Source: Gordius sp. MW1 (lineage: Eukaryota; Nematomorpha; Gordioida; Gordea; Gordiidae). Taken from it: 64,000 bases of DNA. The translations under genes were made by a program, and so were the position numbers. The stretch's first letter is position 1, and every line of letters begins with the position of its first letter. Below are positions 23,974 to 35,205 of the stretch, piece by piece. The notes under the pieces were generated by a model. That model was given only the letters and a program-made list of their open reading frames with translations. It was not told the origin of the DNA and did not search any database. Location of the stretch: the NCBI GenBank assembly GCA_964036665.1, contig OZ038526.1, positions 3,472,001 to 3,536,000 on the forward strand, written 5' to 3'.

Positions 23974-24795
23974 TTAATTTTTACATAAGCCTTTTTTTGC
24001 ACTTTTTGGAGTGATGGTGGCTGATAATTTTTTGTGTAAGTTTAAATTCTTGGTTTCAAATTTTGAACCTTTTGGAGTAGTAATGGCTGATAATTTTGTT
24101 TGTAAGTTTGAATCCTGGGTTTCTGACTTTTTAAAATCTTTTGGAACACTCTATATCAAATTAACATTATATAAAAATTAACAAAATTTTATATTTATTT
24201 AGATATCACTAAATGCTCACTATTTTGTATTCATAGTTAATCCCCAATTGTTTTAAAAATGCCTCTTTTTTGACTAAATTGTTCATACATTTATTAATAT
24301 TTTTATTTATGTTTTTAGAAGATCTTTCCTGGTTGTTTTTCTTTCTTAATTGTGGCTTGACTAAGTTTGGCTTAAAGATGCGTGAAGCACCTTTAAATAA
24401 TTTAGGATGCAATGAAGAAGTTGGACGAAATTCACCTAAGAACAATTTATATCAATATGTAAAGACTTAACACACATTTTAAAATTTTATCAAACATAAG
24501 GTAGTTATTCATAGTTTCAGCAGCAATCTTTGCAACCTCCTCATCCTCAAATTCTATAAAGCCATAACCCTTAGTTTTTCCACTCTGTAAAAAAGTTAGT
24601 ATACAAATTTAGTCATACATTTCTTACCACTTTGCACCTTGATAAACGAACTTTAGTGATAGTCCCAAATTGGCCAAAATACTCTCTAATTTCTTTTTCA
24701 AAAAAGCCGTATGGAAGATGGCCAATATATAAGACGCCCTTGTTTATTTGCTCTAAACCCTAAAAAAATTAAATATTAGCAAAAAAATTTACCAT
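23974..24795 (-). CDS. NIFK: NIFK/Nop15-like nucleolar RRM protein, five coding exons
   Basis: Predicted coding segments on the minus strand are 24793-24795, 24628-24759, 24476-24584, 24221-24435 and 23974-24150 (636 nt, 211 aa). All junctions are GT-AG and keep phase. The RRM lies at about residues 9-84, with RNP2 VLYIGHL and RNP1 KGYGFIEF, and then the family-typical [13 protein letters not shown] downstream [10 protein letters not shown] segment, a basic helix ending [10 protein letters not shown] and a Lys/Ser/Thr-rich tail with two TPK motifs also fit NIFK. Family members bind pre-rRNA and act in large-subunit biogenesis in the nucleolus; vertebrate NIFK also binds Ki-67. The start ATG is preceded directly by an in-frame TAA and is cut from the rest by a 33-bp intron. 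The N-terminus is therefore much shorter than in vertebrates, or a different 5' exon exists. The other introns are 43, 40 and 70 bp. Family confidence is high; the first exon is less certain. Confidence 0.85.
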
Positions 24796-24879
24796 TTATA
24801 ATAGTAATAACACTTTTAGATACATAGCTATATTGCTACCTTAAACAATATTTCAACGCGTCACGAATTATCTTGTCTA

Positions 24880-25205
24880 TCCGTGAGCCTGAGTTTGACG
24901 CCCAAACTAGTAATGGAGAGCCTTCTAGGCCTCTTACCACAATTTAAATGGAGAATCGGAAGCCACCTCAACCCAACTGCAGCGTAAATAAGCCCCAGTC
25001 CGTCTCCCAAACTAGCTAACCATGGAGAGCCTTCTAGCCCGTGTACCACATTCTGAAAAGAGAATCGGTAGCCCCTCAAACTAACCACATCGTAAAAAGA
25101 CTTTCTTTCCACACCATCCATCCGTGAGCCCGAGTCCGATGCTCTAGCAAACAATGGAAAACCTTCAAGTCCTCTCACCACAATCTCAAGGAAGTGTCGT
25201 ATCCT
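24880..25205. repeat. ~120-bp tandem repeat, three diverged units
   Basis: Units begin near 24881, 24990 and 25121 with CCGTGAGCC or related sequence, and carry ATGGAGAGCCTTCTAG and ACCACA. GC-richer than the surroundings and lying just upstream of the NIFK-like gene. No coding pattern recognised. Confidence 0.65.
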
Positions 25206-25412
25206 TAATATTTATATGCTTATATTAGTCTCGTGCATGCTCTCCTTTTTGCTTTTACTTTAATGCTTCCTACTACTAACAATTCTGATCTTTGCTTTAG
25301 CATACTCACAAACTACTAACCTACTAACAACTGAACACGTAACCTTTAGTTAGCGTAGCCCGAGATGCACCAATGGTGTCAGATGGGACTCAATCTTTTG
25401 TCATTGGGGCTT

Positions 25413-26088
25413 ATACATACATACATACATACATACATACATACATACATACATACATACATACATACATACATACATACATACATACATACATACATAC
25501 ATACATACATACATACATACATACATACATACATACATACATACATACATACATACATACATACATACATACATACATACATACATACATACATACATAC
25601 ATACATACATACATACATACATACATACATACATACATACATACATACATACATACATACATACATACATACATACATACATACATACATACATACATAC
25701 ATACATACATACATACATACATACATACATACATACATACATACATACATACATACATACATACATACATACATACATACATACATACATACATACATAC
25801 ATACATACATACATACATACATACATACATACATACATACATACATACATACATACATACATACATACATACATACATACATACATACATACATACATAC
25901 ATACATACATACATACATACATACATACATACATACATACATACATACATACATACATACATACATACATACATACATACATACATACATACATACATAC
26001 ATACATACATACATACATACATACATACATACATACATACATACATACATACATACATACATACATACATACATACATACATACATAC
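25413..26088. repeat. Perfect (TACA)n microsatellite, about 169 units
   Basis: About 676 bp of uninterrupted ACAT/TACA tetranucleotide. Open frames reading through it on both strands (repeating Tyr-Ile-His-Thr or Met-Tyr-Val-Cys) are artefacts of the repeat. Confidence 0.97.
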
Positions 26089-26330
26089 CTAGGTCGCTAC
26101 TAGAGACTTGCACCTGCAAAGTAACTTTAACTCGAACCCGACCCAAAAAATATTTTAAATTTTCCACCCAAACCGAAAGTATTTTAAAATTTTAAATTCG
26201 CCCGACTTGACCCAAGAGCATTTTGTAATTTTAACACATACCCTATCCGACTCGAAAGCATTTTGAAATTTTCAACCCTAACCCGACCGGGCATGAAACG
26301 CGTTTCAAATTTAAGTATAGGATGCGAAAT
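26089..26330. repeat. hAT-like fragment directly after the microsatellite
   Basis: TAGAGACTTGCACCTGC followed by degenerate CGAACCCGACCC repeats. Similar sequence, in reverse, ends the element at 56743-57497. The right end is not identified. Confidence 0.45.
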
Positions 26331-26759
26331 TAGTAAAATTAAGTGCGTAAAATTTAATCGACTTAAAGTACGATTTTTGAAAGTAATTCATACCACAGAT
26401 TTTTACTACTAAATGATAGTGTTGTATAAATATATAGCATAGAATAAGGGGTCGCCCTCACTCTTCTCTCTTCTATTATTACCAATAATAGATCATATTA
26501 ATCTGAATTATATATTTGAACCATTTTATTTGCATGATAGTCTATGGATTTAAATATATATGAACGTAGTTTAAATTAAAATTGGACATAATTTTTGATA
26601 CGCAAATTAGTATTTTTATTAGTAGCAATAATTGATTATATTAATTTAAAATCACAGTTTTGCGAATGAACCATGGAATAAAATTCAAACTTATTTTTAT
26701 GTTGGTTTATGAATATATATTTATATAGGTTACACTAATAAGAAACTACAACTTCATAA
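26331..26759. other. AT-rich DNA
   Basis: No feature recognised. Confidence 0.4.
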
Positions 26760-26926
26760 TCATGGGGGTAGCCAGGAGGGGGGCACCTCCCCCTAAATGG
26801 CTAAAAAAAAATTTACGATGCAAAAACCCTTAAAAATTAAAAAAAAAATTATGTTTTGCCCCCCCCCCCCCATTTGAACTTTTAAACATTTCGCCTTCCC
26901 CAATCCAAAACCTAGCTACGCCCATC
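26760..26926. mobile_element. Short MITE, CATGGGCGTAGCC family, degenerate
   Basis: Ends CATGGGGGTAGCCAGG and CCTAGCTACGCCCAT with internal GGGGGG/CCCCCC tracts. Confidence 0.65.
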
Positions 26927-27529
26927 ACAAAAATTACAATTTAAAATTTTTATTTCGTTGTTATATTTTGCCTTTCCCGAGTCAAATTCAAATACATCTA
27001 ATCAATCAGATTTTAATGAACCAAAGAAAATAATTGATGAATAAGATTTATTATAATTTTTTTTTAACACTAATAGAGGTTTAATTGCCAAAATATATTA
27101 GTTTAATGAGCTGGCATAATGCCATGGATGAAATTATATAGAATTGTATTGGATTTTACAATTTCCATGGTATTTTCTGCTTGATGGAAAAAATTCTTTG
27201 GGATCGTCGTGTAATGTAGGAGGTGATTGTAATGAAGTGGCAAGGGTAAATCAAACTAAGAGACTCGTTTATTCAATGCAAACAACTTTATACTTATAAG
27301 TTATAACTACGAGTAATATGTACTGACCATAAATTCATATATTCAAATACAAATAATAACGAAGCGTATATTCAAATAGCTTAATAACTCTTTAAGCGGA
27401 ACCCTCGGTGTATCTGACAGGCAGTAAGGATACTCTTTTGTACGTGAGTATGCTGTCTTCAGAGATAGCTGCCGGATCGGATCTTTTATTTGGCCTCATG
27501 TAATCTGGGTGTTTTTGTTGTGTTCTATT
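26927..27529. other. AT-rich DNA
   Basis: No feature recognised. Confidence 0.4.
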
Positions 27530-28200
27530 TAGTGTTGCGATCTCGTCTCGGTCTCGAAAGCAAAATTCGTCTCGTCTAGGGTGCGATTATGAGAATCTCG
27601 ATCTCGTCTCGTCACGGTCTAGAAAAATCTCGGTCTCGTCTCGATGAGAATTCTCGACATGTCTCGACTTTTAAAAAAGTTCTAATATATAAATATTTCC
27701 CCTGATTCTTTATTAATAAAATTCAAAAAATTTATGATGGCTAACGAAAATTCCTATGAACATGTTTAATGTCACTTGTGCCACTTTACTATATTATTAC
27801 ACGTTACTATAGTATGGGCAGATTTTAAAAAAATCATTAAATTTGTAAAGCTATCTTGTCTGCCACGACATGCAAGAATAGTTCAGTTAATAAAAGAATT
27901 CAAAATTTAGACACACTAAATTAAAGTTTATTTATATTTAACTTAATTCGTTAGTTAGCATCGACAAAAATAAGTAGACCCTTTATATATTTAAAATATT
28001 TGATATAACTCTTATCGATTTGTTTTTAAAGAATTAATAGCCTTTTATTATTATTCATAGAAGCCACAAAGGTGCGGGTGAATACTTCTCGTCATTATTT
28101 ATCACATAAGTAATTAGTTGCACACATTACGAAGTTGTAATAAAATTATTAAAATTAGCATTGTTACTGTTGTGATTGGTACTCGCGGTTATCTTTTTGA
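27530..28200. mobile_element. Element with TCTCGTCTCG-rich end, hAT-like, copy 1
   Basis: Starts TAGTGTTGCGATCTCGTC and carries about 120 bp of repeated TCTCGTCTCG/CGATCTCG. Matching DNA, diverged, lies at 57690-58560, including a downstream segment (AGTTGCACACATTACGAAGT here). The TAG.GTTG start is hAT-like. No matching right end was found, so boundaries are uncertain. Confidence 0.45.
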
Positions 28201-28261
28201 ACTATTTTTGCCCAACCCCCTCGTTAAATTTGAAATATTTTATGAGGATATTGTTCCCATT

Positions 28262-28412
28262 TACATGGCCTCGATAAACGCCTTCTGTGATGAGATATAT
28301 CATTATTGTGCTCCTTATTTAAATATCTCGCAAGAGCAATACAACGCCATCTGTGATGAGATATATCATTGTTGTGCCCCTTATTTAAATATCTCGCAAC
28401 GGCAATATATTC
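28262..28412. repeat. 66-bp tandem duplication
   Basis: Two units (TGTGATGAGATATATCATT at about 28286 and 28352) with few differences. The period is 22 codons, so a 100-codon frame stays open across it, but it matches no family I know. Confidence 0.7.
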
Positions 28413-28429
28413 ATTATTAATGGATAACT

Positions 28430-29094
28430 TTTCTGCTCCTTTCACAATTATCCATCATTTGAGTATGATATATATACAATTATAACTTGCATAATAAACA
28501 GTTTATTTTACGTATTAAATAAACAGATTTCATAATAAGTAGTTTATCTTATATATTTAATTCATAGTGTCGATAATATTTATCCTTTTTTAGTAATTAT
28601 AATGATGCTTTGATAGTTACTAAATTAATAAAATAAAAATTTTGAGGTTATAATAAATTGCACTAATATAATTGCACACAAATCATTATATAATGTCCCA
28701 AAATATACAATTTTGCAAAATAACACTATATATTTACTAATAAAGCTTAGGCTTTTATATTTTTTTTTGAAAAAGCGTAACATTTACAGAAATTTAATAA
28801 ATTAGAATGCACCTGCCAACCCCACCATCATAATGTAAAGGAAATGTAGTTAAAAAAATAAACGCAAAATTTGATTTTTAGCCTGAGAATTTCAGAGGCG
28901 AGCCATGATGAGTTCGATCATAAATCTTGGTAAACTCATTGTTGAAAAATCCAACGTTCGGCAGGCACAGAAATCGCAGGGAATTCAAAAAATCTTTTAA
29001 TTATTATAATTCCTACTTTTAGTATTAATTGTCAATTAATGAATATTATTTTTATGAACCTTGCGTGACCTTCTATATAAGGTTTTATTAGGAA
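28430..29094. other. AT-rich DNA
   Basis: No feature recognised. Confidence 0.4.
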
Positions 29095-29549
29095 CTAGCT
29101 GTGCCCGGCCAAGCGTTGCTTTGGCTTAGTTCCTATTTGGCTAAATAATTGGTATCTATCAATAGGAAATATATGAAATAAATTGGGTCAGCTGAAAGAG
29201 AGTTTATGATAAAAAAAAAATATTTTTAATTATGCAAATAAACATAATAGGGAAAGGCATATTTATTATTAATTAAATAGATTTAAAACAGTCTTAAATA
29301 CTTACTAGGTAGCGATGTTTAACAATAATATGCATAAATGGGTGACAAAAGTGTTTATAAACCACTAATATACAAAAGTCAATGATAATGTTTGACAAGC
29401 AAAGAAACAATTCTCTACAGCGTGTATATAGTCTATTGTTATTGCCTAAAATCTACAATAATAAAATGAGAATATAGTAAAAAACACCTTCAAATCTGGT
29501 TTAATTAAGCCTTTTACAATCTACTCAAACCCCTGAAATAAACACTCAA

Positions 29550-30010
29550 ATGTGTAGGAATGGCCCCCTGTCCGAGTGCCTCTTAAAGTCTCTTATTAAT
29601 GGCGCTTCGGCAGAAGAACTTCCTGCGCTTAGGAGCTTAGGTCGCTCAAGTCACGAATGGCCTAAAGCTTTCCCAAGTCATAACCTCGGTTTAACCTTAT
29701 CCAACAACGATATACGCATTGCTGTAGGCCTAAGATTAGGATGTATATAGTTGCTGAACAAATTTCTTCACTTTGCAATAATTTCCTAAAATCGAATGGT
29801 CATCATGGCCTACACTGAAATCGCAACAAAGGCCTGTATCTTTGACATACCTAGGTTAACAAACTCATACATAACTATTTTACCAAAGCTGGTATCCCCT
29901 CTATTCTTGAACCCATAGGCCTCTGTGAAGATAGCACGACCCGATGGCCAAACTATAGGCGCTTGAGAAAAGGACTCATTTTAGCATATTTGCTTCATCT
30001 TATCACAACA
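29550..30010 (+). pseudogene. Non-LTR retrotransposon C-terminal relic
   Basis: Translates to GASAEELPALRSL, then NDIRIAVGLRLGC (about 29708-29747), and in a shifted frame TKAGIPSILEPIGL (about 29883-29924). These are conserved segments that follow the reverse transcriptase in a widespread LINE type. Stops and frame changes show it is dead. It runs against the strand of the surrounding Helitron. Confidence 0.65.
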
Positions 30011-30641
30011 AAGATCCCCAGTCATCAGCCGAGTCTCGGAAATTTTCAAATACTCTGAAATTAACAACACTATATTTTTTTGTCCCATTACGACAACCAC
30101 TCTTTGGCCCCCAAGCCTTATAAATTATTAAAAAATAGGGAAACAAATCTCTTTACTATCACATGATAATCGCAAATCGTTTTTTATAACACAGAAAATC
30201 GGCATATCTGTGAATATAATTCATTAGTCATAGCGGAATATTTTCCAGTTTATAATTTTTAACATTTTTATTTATTTATCCTATCTTCACAAATGTGTAT
30301 TTTATAAAAAAAATAAATGATTAGTATATTTGGTTGAAATCAGAATTAACTGGAATAATATAAGTTTCCGCGAGTATAGTGAAAGCAAAAAGTTTTATAT
30401 AAAAAATTAACAGAAAGCAAAATCTGATCGTAAATGGCTTTTTGTTGCAGCGTTAGCTTTGGATCATTAGATCACACATAAGAAAAAAGATCACGTTAGT
30501 TGTAACTTTGTTCACGATGTAAGTCTACATCAAACAGAGCAGCAGCAGATCGATTCGGTGCAGGCATACCCAATTGAGTCAAAACTTTGTTTCAATTTCT
30601 AAGCATATATCTTCAAGAATATTAATGTTTCGTTGTAGTGT

Positions 30642-32110
30642 TTAATTAAGCATTTGATCCATGTTAAAATTATGATGTACATGACTATTCCAATAAATGA
30701 TATCTTCTGTCATGTCTGCTTTATATTTATTCCATAAATTGGTGGGACATGGACAGCAGGAGATCAATAAAACACGAATTTGTTTTGGTTGTGAAATATA
30801 GCACGCGTCACTAATTCCATCGTACCAATGATTATTATGCTCTAATAAAAGCATGGCTTGGCATGCGCTGCGGAAAGTGGAATGTGCAACGCCGTTGACC
30901 ACTTTTAACTGCTGGAAACACGTTGGGTACGTCATGCGAATAAAGAAACATTTATCTTGATTGGAATGAATAGTGAATAGTCGGCCGATCGCATGCTGTG
31001 CGAATTCCATGTGCAAGACGTAGGCACTTTGCACTATTGCAGCATTTGCGCAAAATCATCGTTTATAGCACGAATAACGCTGTTATCATTTTATCTAGGG
31101 AATTTAAGGCTATTTTGTTGACATTTGCATTTGGAAAATAAACGCGTTGCCCATTTATGTACAGCTAAGGGAACCATAACAAGACTGCGTACATGTATAG
31201 GAAAGGATAGAATACGCCATATAGCTTCATTGCTTATATATCTTCCAGCCTGATACTAAGCGATTTTATCGATGTGAAGTCTCATATATGCATTGATATC
31301 TGTTTGAATGGTAAAAACTGTCATACCACTACCTTTGTTAACCGAATTACAATATTCAACATTGATGTGTGCTATGCATAATTTTGATAGCAGAGGACAA
31401 TATGGAACAGTCCAGCGGTTACCTACTTGACGCGAAGTTGAATGGGTACCATGTTACCACAATCTTTTGTTGATCTTCTTTTGTACAAATGATATACATT
31501 ACTGCCCTTAATTGTGTTGCATACCAATCGAGGATACTTTGAGCCTTTACAATATATCACGCATAGAGATTTTGGATTGAGTGTTACGCAAAGGCCGTGC
31601 TCCATATTTTTCGTAACAATTTCGCAAAAAATCCTTATCTAGTTTAAGATCAGGTATTTTAGCACATATTAAATCGTCGATTTCGTTTGAAGGTGATCTG
31701 ATTATATAGCCATATGTGTGTATGAGCATGCAGAAACCTCTCTTTTACAGAGTACATCCATCAACGCACAGAAAAGACATTAGGCTTAACAATGAGAATA
31801 TTCATTAATTTAAGTTTCTGGCGGAAAACACGGGCTGCGATATTATGCCCATCGACTGGTGATTGGCCCTGAAATAATAGATCATGTGCATTGCGCCAAG
31901 CAGGATTGCATGTAAATGTAATGAATAGGTCTGGACGACCGTAGTTAGGAACATAGGCAATCGAATCTTGGGCGTATTCATGCATATGATGTGGACAAAT
32001 GGTTAATTTCCTAACGTTAATTTTATTAGCGTCGTTAAGAGCTGCATCTAGAAGCATTCTTTAGGAATAATGGCTCATAGCACTGCATTTTAAGTTTGCC
32101 GGTAACCATT
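30642..32110 (-). pseudogene. Helitron Rep protein remnants
   Basis: Minus-strand fragments of the Helitron_like_N domain: PHHMHEYAQDSIAYV and LFITFTCNPAWRNAHDLL (about 32000-31880), ARVFRQKLKLMN, a degenerate WMYSV...HAHTH (the two-His motif, about 31700-31755), a decayed VHLAVH-to-YFPNA part (about 31100-31180), and a downstream part at 30642-31034 with THEMTYPTC-like text. Several stops and frameshifts; more decayed than the copy at 1-2918. Confidence 0.8.
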
Positions 32111-32168
32111 GTCTGCATTAATCATCTTAACGTTAAATTAATGTTTTTGTACTTGTAATATTAATAAC

Positions 32169-33248
32169 CAGGGGTTTGTCCCGACCCCTGAACCCGAACC
32201 GGGTAAAACCCGATGTTTTACAGAACCCAAACCCGAACCCATTTTAAAAATACCCTTAAAACCCGAACCCGATGAATACAAATAAAGGTTCAGGTTTTTA
32301 ATTCAAAAATATATTGTGAATTGAATATCTCATTCTCTACCATGACAATGTAACGAAAACCATACGATTGTAATTTCAATATTTTTATGTTTCCGGTAAT
32401 TTTCATTCATTAATCGATACTAATTGTCTCAAGAATTATTTGTAAATATTATATATATAATTGATAAATATTAGTAATGGTTTGGTTTTTAATTATAATA
32501 ACAGTTTTTAAAAGTTAATAATAACTCCATAAAAATTTATAAATATTAAATTAAATCTACATATAATGATAAGTTTTTTTCTATATATTATATTTAAACT
32601 ATAATTTATATAATAATTGTAAAATACTTTAAGTATATGAACTTTACATTTAATATAAAAAAATATCAGATGTTTTATTATAATTTTAAATTTGTTTCTC
32701 ACTTGTTTGTAAAATTTACTGAGGTTTAATTATTATACAATGTTTAAATAAGAATAGGACATATATTTTATTATTCTCTTTTAGAGTCTAGAAATGGTGA
32801 GGGAAAATAACCCCATTAAGATATATTATAAAATATCTCCATTATTAAATAATTCAGAATGCCTTGCCATAGATTGTGGTAAAAAAAATGAAAGGGACAC
32901 ATTTAACCAATCTTGAAAAACATTTAGAAAAATTTCATTCAACTCACTTTGACAAATTTAAAAAAGAAAAGAATGCATTTTTGTCCTTCTCCGAAAAAAC
33001 TCAAATCCAATCAAGAGTCAGAAATAATTGGCATGTGAATTTAATTAGGTGCTATTTAAAAATTAAGTTAACTATTCAATAATTTTTTGAAGGTAAAAAT
33101 GTATTATTAGTATAATATAATTTCTTGAACCCGAACCTGTACCCGAACCCAATTCTTTGAACCCGAACACGAACCCGATTTCAAAAATTATGCCAAACCC
33201 GAACACGAACCCGAACCCGATTTTATTTTGGGCGGGTTCAAACCCCTG
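32169..33248. mobile_element. hAT element inside the Helitron, with BED-finger remnant
   Basis: Ends CAGGGGTTTG and CAAACCCCTG are inverted copies, with subterminal arrays of CGAACCCGAACC. A close relative with a perfect 8-bp duplication is at 51640-53386. The flanks here do not show a clean duplication (only TAAC on both sides). Internal DNA includes a BED-type zinc finger. Confidence 0.8.
32794..33082 (+). pseudogene. BED-type zinc-finger fragment of a hAT transposase
   Basis: ECLAIDCGKK, then after a frameshift in an A8 run, MKGTHLTNLEKHLEKFHSTH. The two Cys and the HLEKFH His pair fit a BED finger, the DNA-binding module at the N-terminus of hAT transposases. The catalytic domain and dimerisation domain are missing. 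The related element at 51640-53386 has lost this part. Confidence 0.7.
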
Positions 33249-33691
33249 TAACCAAACTTCGTAAAAATGGGGAAAAAGAATGAAACGTAGGAATGATGCT
33301 AAAAGCGCGCGTTATGTTTATTTAAGGAAATGGTGATGTTTTAGGGTATTTAGAATGTTTATTTGTTACCGCCTTATATAATGTAAAAGAACGGGCCTAG
33401 GAGAGTAAAAAATTGAGCCACAAATGACTAAGCAATTGTGGAAAAAAATTTAAGGTAAAAAATAGCACCATAACGATAAATAAGTATAAAAACGTTAAAT
33501 CAATCATCCGCTAGATGTCGATAAGCACTACCAAAAAACAGGGTTACGGCTGTCGCAAGTCGATAAAAAGTATATAAAGACCATCTAGGACGATAAGGTA
33601 ATGATCTGGCCAAATTTGGTGGCAATTGGTCGAGAACTTTAGGAGTTATTAGAGGACAAAGAAAACGGAGTTACATTTTTATATACATAGA

Positions 33692-34390
33692 TATGCAACT
33701 AGAAATTAAATTTATCAGGTGTTCTTCATTAATTTGAGGGAAAAATATGTTTTAATATATAAAACTTATGATCAAAAAATTATTTTTAAACAATTTTTTT
33801 ATTTGGTACAAAAATTAAATATAATGCGGCTATTTTACATATATTTAAAAATCCCCCCTTCCCCTGCAGACGCTCATGACTCAAATATACTCAGCTTTCC
33901 TAAAAATAATGAGAGGAATTTTAATGTTAGTAGGGGTTCTAGATAAATGCAAGCCAGCTAAAAGTAGAGGTGAAAGAAGAAAATAAAAAGTATGATCCTA
34001 TAGATCAATAAATAGTATATAGGATTATATTCTAGATGGCGCGGGAATATTGGTATAGAAAAAGTTAAAAATGCCCTGGCACCTTATACTCATTTTTTTA
34101 TAAAATCTTTATAGCCCTGTAAAAACCAAAAATAAATAATTGATTAGCGTACAATTTTCTATTTAAAATATTTAATTACGAACTTTCTTAGGGTGTAATT
34201 TACAAACCAATCAGCATTATTTAATGAACATCAACATTTTTACTAATATTAAACGGATAATTTTACTTAAAAAGCAAATAAATGATAAAACTATAAGTAT
34301 CAACAATAATTTAAACGATAAACTAAAAAATATAAGTTTCTAAGTGTTTTGATGATAAAAATTACTAGCTTACCTTAAACTCCGAATATT
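33692..34390. other. AT-rich DNA
   Basis: Short open frames without family resemblance. Confidence 0.4.
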
Positions 34391-34394
34391 TATG

Positions 34395-34745
34395 TCCTTC
34401 CGTAGCCAGAATTTTCTCCGGGGGGGGGGGGGGAAATTTCCAAAAAAATTTTTATAACATTTTTATTTCAGCACCAAAATTAAAAATCTGGTATTAAACA
34501 TAAAGAAAGTCATTACAAAATAATTTCATAATTTCTTTTTCCCAGCGATAATATCTCAAGAACTTCATCTGGAGTGGGAGCTAATTCCAATAAATTGCAT
34601 AGCAATTAATAAGTGTCTTACTTGGTCAGTTACGTTGCACAACTATAAAATATAAACTTTAGTTTTAAAATAATTTTTTTCTATAAAAAGTCTGGGGGCG
34701 ATTTTCCGTCCCCTCCCCCCCCCCCCCCCCCGCATTTACGCCACT
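34395..34745. repeat. Inverted G-tract/C-tract repeat, diverged CATGGGCGTAGCC-like
   Basis: CCGTAGCCAGAATTTTC plus a G15-type run on the left, and a C17-type run plus GCATTTACGCCACTG on the right. The inside holds ATAAATTGCATAGCAATTAA at about 34590, the hairpin motif of the HINE-like elements. It may be a larger relative of the short MITE. Confidence 0.45.
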
Positions 34746-35205
34746 GTTCAACATACATTGTCTTTTACTGTAATTGTAATAATATGTGCAACATGTTATT
34801 GCAATTGTTTCTTTATAAAGCTAATTTTAGGGTTCTACATTATAAAATATAGGAGAGATGGCGAACTGATGACAAACGTAATTAATCTTAATAATTATTA
34901 ATAAGCCTACATAGATTAATTTATTCTCATTGTAATAAATCTTGAATACTAATATAAGCGGAATCCGCCATGCATTTGTCACAATCCTTCTATTAATCTA
35001 AAAATTAAATTTTATGTAAATTTATAAACCTTATGAAATTTTTAGATAAAACTCTATATATTTGATATTCATCTAATCTTTTTGAATATATAAAAGCTAG
35101 AGTTTATAGGCATTCTCTTAATTTATAATTTTTAAATAGATACCGAACAAAAGCTTATGAGGTTCAACAACAAGACTATTTTATTAGAGAAGCTCTCCAT
35201 ATTAA

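Larger units (their letters stand above)
29095..33691 (-). mobile_element. Helitron with both termini (about 4.6 kb), internally nested
   Basis: On the minus strand the 5' end is A|TCTATGTATATAAAAATG at 33691. The 3' end is GGGCACAGCTAG|T at 29095, preceded nine bases upstream by a short hairpin (GCCAA...TTGGC with a GC-GC inner pair). TC at the 5' end, CTAG at the 3' end, a subterminal hairpin and insertion between A and T are the defining Helitron signs. Inside, on the same strand, lie Rep protein remnants (30642-32110). Two intruders are present: a hAT element (32169-33248) and a plus-strand LINE relic (29550-30010). Confidence 0.85.

Noticed and set aside
25365-26195. Several open frames of 220-276 codons on both strands
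   Set aside because: They only read the TACA tetranucleotide; 4 bp repeated gives a 12-bp codon cycle open in many frames.
33119-33248. ACCCGAACCCGAACC arrays as a CRISPR or satellite
   Set aside because: They are short degenerate subterminal repeats of hAT elements, paired with an inverted set at the other end.
32169-33248. Clean 8-bp target duplication for the hAT in the Helitron
   Set aside because: Flanks TTAATAAC and TAACCAAA do not match; only TAAC is shared.
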